Assembly (NCBI RefSeq): GCF_000006565.2
Contig: NC_031468.1
Span: 1,388,747-1,452,746, forward strand
Direction: 5' to 3'
Length of the DNA: 64,000 bases
Source of the DNA: Toxoplasma gondii ME49
Lineage: Eukaryota; Apicomplexa; Conoidasida; Eucoccidiorida; Sarcocystidae
Every line of letters begins with the position of its first letter. The stretch's first letter is position 1. Position numbers and translations under genes: made by a program. Positions 59,510 to 64,000 of the stretch are shown piece after piece. Under the pieces are notes generated by a model, which was given only the letters and a program-made list of their open reading frames with translations, was not told where the DNA came from and searched no databases.

Positions 59510-61823
59510 ATAGATATGAATATTGTCGGCTATCGAGATGTGTAGAGGTACGGACATCGGTGTCTCTCTCCCCAGTGTTATGTGTGGTTGGTAGTTCAGC
59601 TCGTTTGTTCCTCAGTGGTCCCCTTCTCTGTTTTTCGTCTTCCGTCTGGTCGCTTCTCCGTCCTTCGCGTACCTCGCCTCGCAGTTTCTTCTTGCAAGCC
59701 GCGTTTAGTGCACCCCCTCGGAGTTTCTGGCTGACTGCATGAACACAGAGATTGTCTCTGCTGCCGAGCACGGCGACTTTCATCTTTCTCCCCATCTCCC
59801 TGCCGACGCAACGCGCTTCGGTCGAGTTCCGCAGCGGCCCGATGCCCGCCCTGCCGTTCTCCTCCACCTCGACCTTCACGCTGGCCTTTTTTTTTTTTGC
59901 CCGGAGAGCTGCGCCGACGCCCCCACCGGACGAGGAAGAGGCGAGCGCAGCAGCTTTGAGAGGCGACGCAGAGAAGAAAGAGGTCCTGCGAGCCTCTCGC
60001 ACAACTTGCTGAAGCTGGGTGTGCGTCCGAGACGCATAGACTACTCTGGGAAGCCTGTGGAGGGCGGCAGTGCCGGCGACAGAAGAAGACAGGGGAGAAG
60101 AGAGCGAAGAAGGACCGCGCTTCTCCGCGAAGAGACTCCGTCGCTGCAGGTCTTCGGAGGGAAGCGAGGAGCCGGCAGGCGATGCAGAGGCCGAAGAAGG
60201 AGAAGAACGAGAAGAAGAGAAGCCGTGGGTCGTGGAGGCTTTGCGAACGTAGGCGAGAGACGCGCAGAGAAGACACAACGTTTTGCCAGTACCTGAGAGA
60301 AACCGGAAAGAAGACAGACGCAAAGAGACAAGCAAACCAAGGGGGAAACGCCGGCGAATCAGACAGAGAGAGATGTGGAAGACAAAAGGAAACGCTGAAG
60401 AGAAAACACAAAGGCAACAACTGGGCGAATCTCGCGCGAGAGGACTGTGGAGAAGCTACGGAGACTAGACTGTCGTGCGACAGAGATATTTGAAGGGAAG
60501 CGAACAGGACAAAGGAAAGAGGAAGGCGGTGGTTTTCGATGAAGAGAGAAAAGACGAAAATCCAATTTAGTCTGATCTTCTCATGCAGCGCCCATGACAT
60601 ACACACACGGGGAGAAGATACGTCGAGAGATCTATCTAGCGAGTGTCATGCCTGAGCAGGTGGAAATTCAGAAGCACAGAGAGAATACAGAAATATAGAG
60701 GTGGAAAACTGAAAACGCACTTTACAGATAGCCGAACATAGAGAGACGTAGGTAGATCTATTAGGGGATGGACATGCGTTAGACTGGCCGATGGCGCGAT
60801 AGAATGAAGACTTACATTGAGAGAGAGAGAAAAAGACAAGAAACAGACATACAGATAGATACAGAGATCTCACAGGAGTGAGGGATAAATGGGGAAGTAG
60901 GTAGAAAGAAGAACCGGCTGATACTTTCATGGAATGCCGCTGTCCGCCTTAACGCTGCGCCGAGCCAGTCGGACAAGTGAAGCTCGGGACTCTGTGTTTT
61001 TCGTTAACTGAAGTTGTTTAATTCATGAAAACGACCTTTCCTACTGTGCGTTGGAGGCCAGGGGAAAGCCCCGTTCTTCCGGTCCGCATTCGAACTTGTA
61101 CACGCACAGAGAATCATGTCTGACGTACACCGATTCTGGTTTTCAAATATGAAAAGGTAGATGCGCATGTGTGTGTGCGTTACCGCGTTTGAGGCGTCTC
61201 AGCGAACAAAAAGAGAACTGCAGTGCCTCTGAAGAGAGGCGCAAGGCAGCATGACACCCTTTTCGACGAGGAGAGTCCGAGGAGAGTTCAGAGAAAACAG
61301 TTAGCGGCTCTTCGAACGAAGAAGTTGCTCTGTCTCTATAGATGGAAGCAGACGATTTCTTCACACCGAACAACGCAGCTGCTTCTTCTTCTGAGGGTCT
61401 TGTGCAGATGTGCAGACAGAGCCGCGAGTCGACGCAGTGACGTTCGTTCGACTCTCCACTTCTCTCTCTAACGACAAACCGCGCAAGGGAGGTTGGGAGA
61501 GACGCCCTTTGTTGCTCACCAGTGGGAGATTCCAGCAGCGCATGTTCTCCATGCACGCATGCATCGATCACTTTCTCCATGAACTTTTCCTGACAAGGAT
61601 ACGGCTGGAAAGGAAAGTCCACCTCCACAGAGTCTTCTCGCTTCTCCCCGAACCTCACGCTGCCGACCCAGCCATCGGCTTTCCCGGAAGTCTCGATGCG
61701 CCAGACACTCTCAGAGTCCCCTCCCTGCGCAGAAGGTTTATGCGAGGAAGAAGACGAAGAGACTGAAGGAGGACGAGGACAGTGCGGAGAGGAGAGAGAA
61801 GAGAGACGAGTCTGCGTCGCCAT
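45547..61823 (-). CDS. RTEL1: RTEL1-family Fe-S DNA helicase with C-terminal RING finger, 18 exons, 1649 aa
   Basis: Exons, minus strand: 61823-61520, 60292-59673, 59018-58890, 58158-58047, 57787-57735, 57124-56986, 56513-56431, 55593-55428, 54812-54688, 53682-53477, 52887-52802, 51708-51326, 50828-50303, 49783-49634, 48943-48852, 48496-48435, 47891-46265, 45633-45547. All junctions agree in phase (4950 nt). Visible elements: VDFPFQPYPCQEKFMEKV, Walker A ESPTGTGKTLCLL split by intron 1, YASRTHTQLQQV, four Fe-S cysteines (NLCVH, NAACKK, GCKFY, QFCPFY), DEAH in ILIIDEAHNVEQ, FWSMSPAPAF, SGTLAPL, LENDHVV, AVCKGKAAEGIDFSDHACRA, and AVNQAVGRVVRH (motif VI). A region around NKFFTFCICMRQLG and VISRFVPAAYQRDLH resembles the harmonin-like domains of RTEL1. 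A C3HC4 RING ends the protein. RTEL1 unwinds D-loops, telomeric T-loops and G-quadruplexes in the nucleus. Helicase motifs look intact. Confidence 0.93.
46211..46290. repeat. perfect 40-bp tandem duplication across a splice donor
   Basis: 46211-46250 and 46251-46290 are identical. On the coding (minus) strand each copy contains the NCGHEFCL codons of the RTEL1 RING and the CTG|GTAAGC donor. Only the first donor met in transcription (exon end 46265) keeps the RING frame. Confidence 0.97.
48683..48714. repeat. (TA)n tract in RTEL1 intron 15
   Basis: A run of TA dinucleotides between exons ending at 48852 and starting at 48496. Confidence 0.95.
51124..51175. repeat. (TA)n tract in RTEL1 intron 12
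   Basis: About 26 TA units, the longest pure run in the window, between exons 51708-51326 and 50828-50303. Confidence 0.95.
52469..52581. repeat. (TA)n tracts in RTEL1 intron 11
   Basis: Three runs (about 52469-52496, 52528-52552, 52562-52581) between exons 52887-52802 and 51708-51326. Confidence 0.93.
52943..52979. repeat. (TA)n tract in RTEL1 intron 10
   Basis: TA run with one CA interruption, 56 bases upstream in transcription order of exon 52887-52802. Confidence 0.93.
54131..54176. repeat. (TA)n tract in RTEL1 intron 9
   Basis: TA run with TGTA interruptions. A diffuse TATC/TCAA-type simple repeat lies nearby at about 54390-54483. Confidence 0.93.
56784..56852. repeat. (TA)n tract in RTEL1 intron 6
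   Basis: TA run with several GATA/CTATATAG interruptions between exons 57124-56986 and 56513-56431. A shorter run at about 57236-57256 lies in intron 5. Confidence 0.93.
58636..58783. repeat. (TA)n tracts in RTEL1 intron 3
   Basis: Runs at about 58636-58666 and 58755-58783 between exons 59018-58890 and 58158-58047. Confidence 0.93.
59120..59511. repeat. (TA)n and (GA)n tracts in RTEL1 intron 2
   Basis: Imperfect TA-rich run at about 59120-59222 and a TA run passing into GA at 59470-59511, between exons 60292-59673 and 59018-58890. Confidence 0.93.
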
Positions 61824-63393
61824 GGTTGCGAGGAGAGTTGCTTCGAGGTCGAAGGGTGTTTGCTGTCTCGTTTCGGACTCGGATGGCTGGGAACGCACAA
61901 TACAGATTTCACTTTCCGGCGGTTGCCGCTCTCGGCTACAGGCAGGCGACGCCTCAAAGGTCCTGCTGTCTCCTCGCTGCATGCGTTTGTAGCGTCTTCG
62001 CCTCCATTCGCAGCGCGGCTGGAGGCAGAAGAGAAGGATACATCTGCTATTTTCAGTCTTCGATCGCCTGTCCACTGGGCGGGAAGGTCGCGGTAAATCC
62101 ACTGGTCGAGTACAGGTGCATGGCTGGATGAGAAGACTAGCCGCCGCTGCCTGAGAGGAGACACAGCACTGTTTCACACGCTTCCACCGCAATGTTTTTC
62201 TCCGAAGTTGTCCAGAGATGGGCGAAACGCGAATGCAAACGCGGCCGGTGGGGGCAAGACCGCCCTGGGAGGGTGAAGAGAACGAACGGCGCGGAGGACT
62301 TCAACGGCCGGCAGCATTGAACGGATTCGACGTCGACGCCGTTCTGCTCGTCCGCATCGACTCCTGTCATCAGTTGACTTTGCCGCGGGATTGGAAGGCG
62401 GCTGCATGCAAGCGCTCCAAAGTAAAAAAGACAAACGCTCTTCCTTGGAGTCGACGCACGGTCGAGGCTCCGCAGACCGGAGAGGAGGCAGAGGTCGAGA
62501 GTCCTCGAAGAAAGGAGGAAAAGGAAAGGACGAACGGGAGAGCCACAGACAGCGAGGGCAGAGGAACGACTCACACCGAGGGGAAGGGAGAGGGGAAGGG
62601 ATGCGCAGACGGAGAGAAAAAGCGAAGAAGGAAGGAAAGAGGGAGAAGGAGACAGGAAGAGCGCAGACAGCGACGGCAGACGACGGGTGGAGGCAGCCAG
62701 AAGCCGCAAAATCGCTAGGAAGCACAAGTGAGATGGAAAAGAGGCTCTCGACAGATTTCGTGGACCTCGAAAGACTGAAGAAAAGAAGAAACAGGCGACA
62801 AGACACCCGGGAAGAAGGGAGGGAGACGGCGGCCGGCGCAGTGTCGCGCGCGCAGACAGTTTCGCCTTTCTGAGAGGAGTCGTGAGAAGGTCGGCTTCTG
62901 AGAAAAAAAGAGACAGTGGCGGCCGGCGCTTTTCTGCTTTTCATCTGACGGACCCAGAGAGAGAGCCTCGTCTTGTCGCCCCCCAGAGGCACACGGAAAA
63001 TGGGTGAAAAGAGCGACAGCAGCGCTGCATGCACGCGGCGTGCATTGCATGCATGCAAGCATGACTCGACTTGCGAAAGAAATCAAAAGATGCACAAGAA
63101 GTTCGTTTCTTCTCAGCCGTCCGTGACGATTCTTCTCACAGCAAGATTACGAGGGTCTTTCTTTGCCTCGCCGGTGGTCTCTCGCTCGTTGCTCGCCGCT
63201 TTCCTTGCTCGACGTCCGTCGCGTCTTCTTTTCCCTGTCCGTCTCTCACTGTATCGCTCTCCTCTGTCCATTCGTTTGCTTCCTTTCTGTCTCTCTCCTT
63301 CCTCGTCTGTCGCTCTCCACTGCCGCAGTCTCTTCTCTGCCTTTTTCGGTTTTTTCCGACGCCTCCCTCTCTGCAGAGACGGCTGCTGTCACC
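61824..63393. promoter_or_regulatory. divergent promoter region between RTEL1 and RlmN-like genes
   Basis: About 1.57 kb head-to-head spacer. A dense cluster of GCATGC/TGCATG words lies at about 63025-63062, with single ones near 61556 (within RTEL1 exon 1) and 62403. Such words match the TGCATGC element reported in Toxoplasma promoters and ApiAP2 binding motifs. The 62400-62870 part is strongly purine-rich on the plus strand and may be transcribed 5' UTR of RTEL1, but I find no supported coding exon. Confidence 0.5.
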
Positions 63394-64000
63394 ATGGCGC
63401 GCCGTCCGCCTGAGGCGGCCAGAGAGCAGGCCGTCGATCTGGAGTCCGGCGCCTCTCGCTGTTCTTCCCAGACGTTCTCGGAGTCTTCTCCCGCTCCACG
63501 CAGAGAGAGTCGAACTTCAGTCTTCGACGCCTCTGCTCTCCTCTCTGCCCTGGACGGCAAAACTGTGCATGCACAAAAGGTCCGTGAGACGACCCACGGA
63601 CTGGCAGAAGGAAACGAAGAAAAGGAGAAACCGAGAAGAAGAAGAAGAAGAAGGAGAAGAGTGAAAAGAAGAGAGAAGAAGAGAAAGAAGAAGTGGAGAA
63701 AGGAGAAGAAGAGAAAGGAGAAGCAGAAGGGAAGACGAGGCGAAACTGAAGAAGATGACATGTGAAGAAGACATGTGTGGACGCAGAAGATGAAAATGAA
63801 GAAAAAGGGAGGAAGGCAAAGAGCGGTGCCGTAGCGCCGACCGTCAAGGAGAATTGGATGCTCTATGGCTTTCACCCATTTACTCTGTCTTTTTTTTCTT
63901 TACTCTCTTTTGACCCTCCGCTGCCGTCAGATGTTCTCTTCTCTTCTCTGCAGATCTGGCGCTACGTCGTGCAGAAGAACGTCCAGGACTTCAGAGAGAT
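63394..64000 (+). CDS. rlmN: RlmN-like radical-SAM rRNA methyltransferase, N-terminal part (3' end beyond right edge)
   Basis: The start ATG at 63394 is in a strong context (GTCACCATGG). Exon 1, 63394-63579, encodes a polar N-terminus, then SVFDASALLSALDGKTVHAQK. Exon 2 starts at 63954 after a T-rich TTCTCTGCAG acceptor and reads IWRYVVQKNVQDFREI to the window end. The join HAQK-IWRYVVQKNVQDF is phase 0 and matches the RlmN/Cfr N-terminal signature (FRAKQIWRWIYQKGVTDFDEM). RlmN methylates C2 of adenine 2503 in 23S rRNA and of A37 in some tRNAs. In this organism it would most plausibly act on apicoplast or mitochondrial RNA, but no targeting peptide is obvious. The donor GTCCGT is weak. A better GTGAGA four bases downstream gives an in-frame but less family-like sequence. 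The radical-SAM CxxxCxxC motif lies outside the window. Confidence 0.7.

Overview
This is nuclear DNA of a coccidian apicomplexan, most likely Toxoplasma gondii or a close relative (Neospora, Hammondia). The evidence is intron-rich genes with strong AG|GTAAGT/GTGAGT donors and T-rich acceptors, frequent GCATGC/TGCATGC words, (TA)n tracts in introns, a gene with a bipartite plastid (apicoplast) leader, and secreted low-complexity proteins. There is no bacterial-style organisation, and I saw no tRNA, rRNA, CRISPR array or transposon. Most genes had to be assembled from exons by hand. Where I give exon coordinates, the reading phase was checked at each junction unless stated otherwise.

Layout. 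1-2069 (-): part of a telomerase reverse transcriptase-like gene running off the left edge, with more minus-strand coding sequence at 2324-3442. 5485-10016 (+): an 8-exon, probably mitochondrial, single-membrane-span protein with an EF-hand-like segment. 10633-11362 (+): a 97-residue coiled-coil protein. 13688-15020 (+): a two-RRM spliceosomal protein of the U1A/U2B'' family. 16658-17451 and 18477-19512 (+): two small secreted orphan proteins. 20597-21652 (-): plastid-type ribosomal protein bL28 with an apicoplast leader. 22389-23888 (+): a TMEM205-like membrane protein. 26335-33531 (-): a SNF2-fold protein whose ATPase motifs are eroded. 35517-36188 (+): an acidic orphan. 39643-43470 (+): a secreted 1275-residue protein with 48-residue tandem repeats. 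45547-61823 (-): an 18-exon RTEL1 helicase of 1649 residues with a terminal RING finger. 63394-64000 (+): the start of an RlmN-type radical-SAM rRNA methyltransferase, divergent from RTEL1.

Shared themes. Telomere and genome maintenance is represented twice (TERT-like and RTEL1), and the SNF2-like protein may act on chromatin. Organelle translation is represented by bL28 and possibly RlmN. RNA splicing is represented by the U1A/U2B'' protein. There is no operon logic; genes alternate strands with 0.6-3.5 kb spacers.

The most notable observations are the SNF2-fold protein lacking Walker A lysine and DEAH residues, a perfect 40-bp tandem duplication that copies the 5' splice site inside the RTEL1 RING exon, (TA)n tracts in about nine RTEL1 introns, and the recently expanded 144-bp coding repeat.
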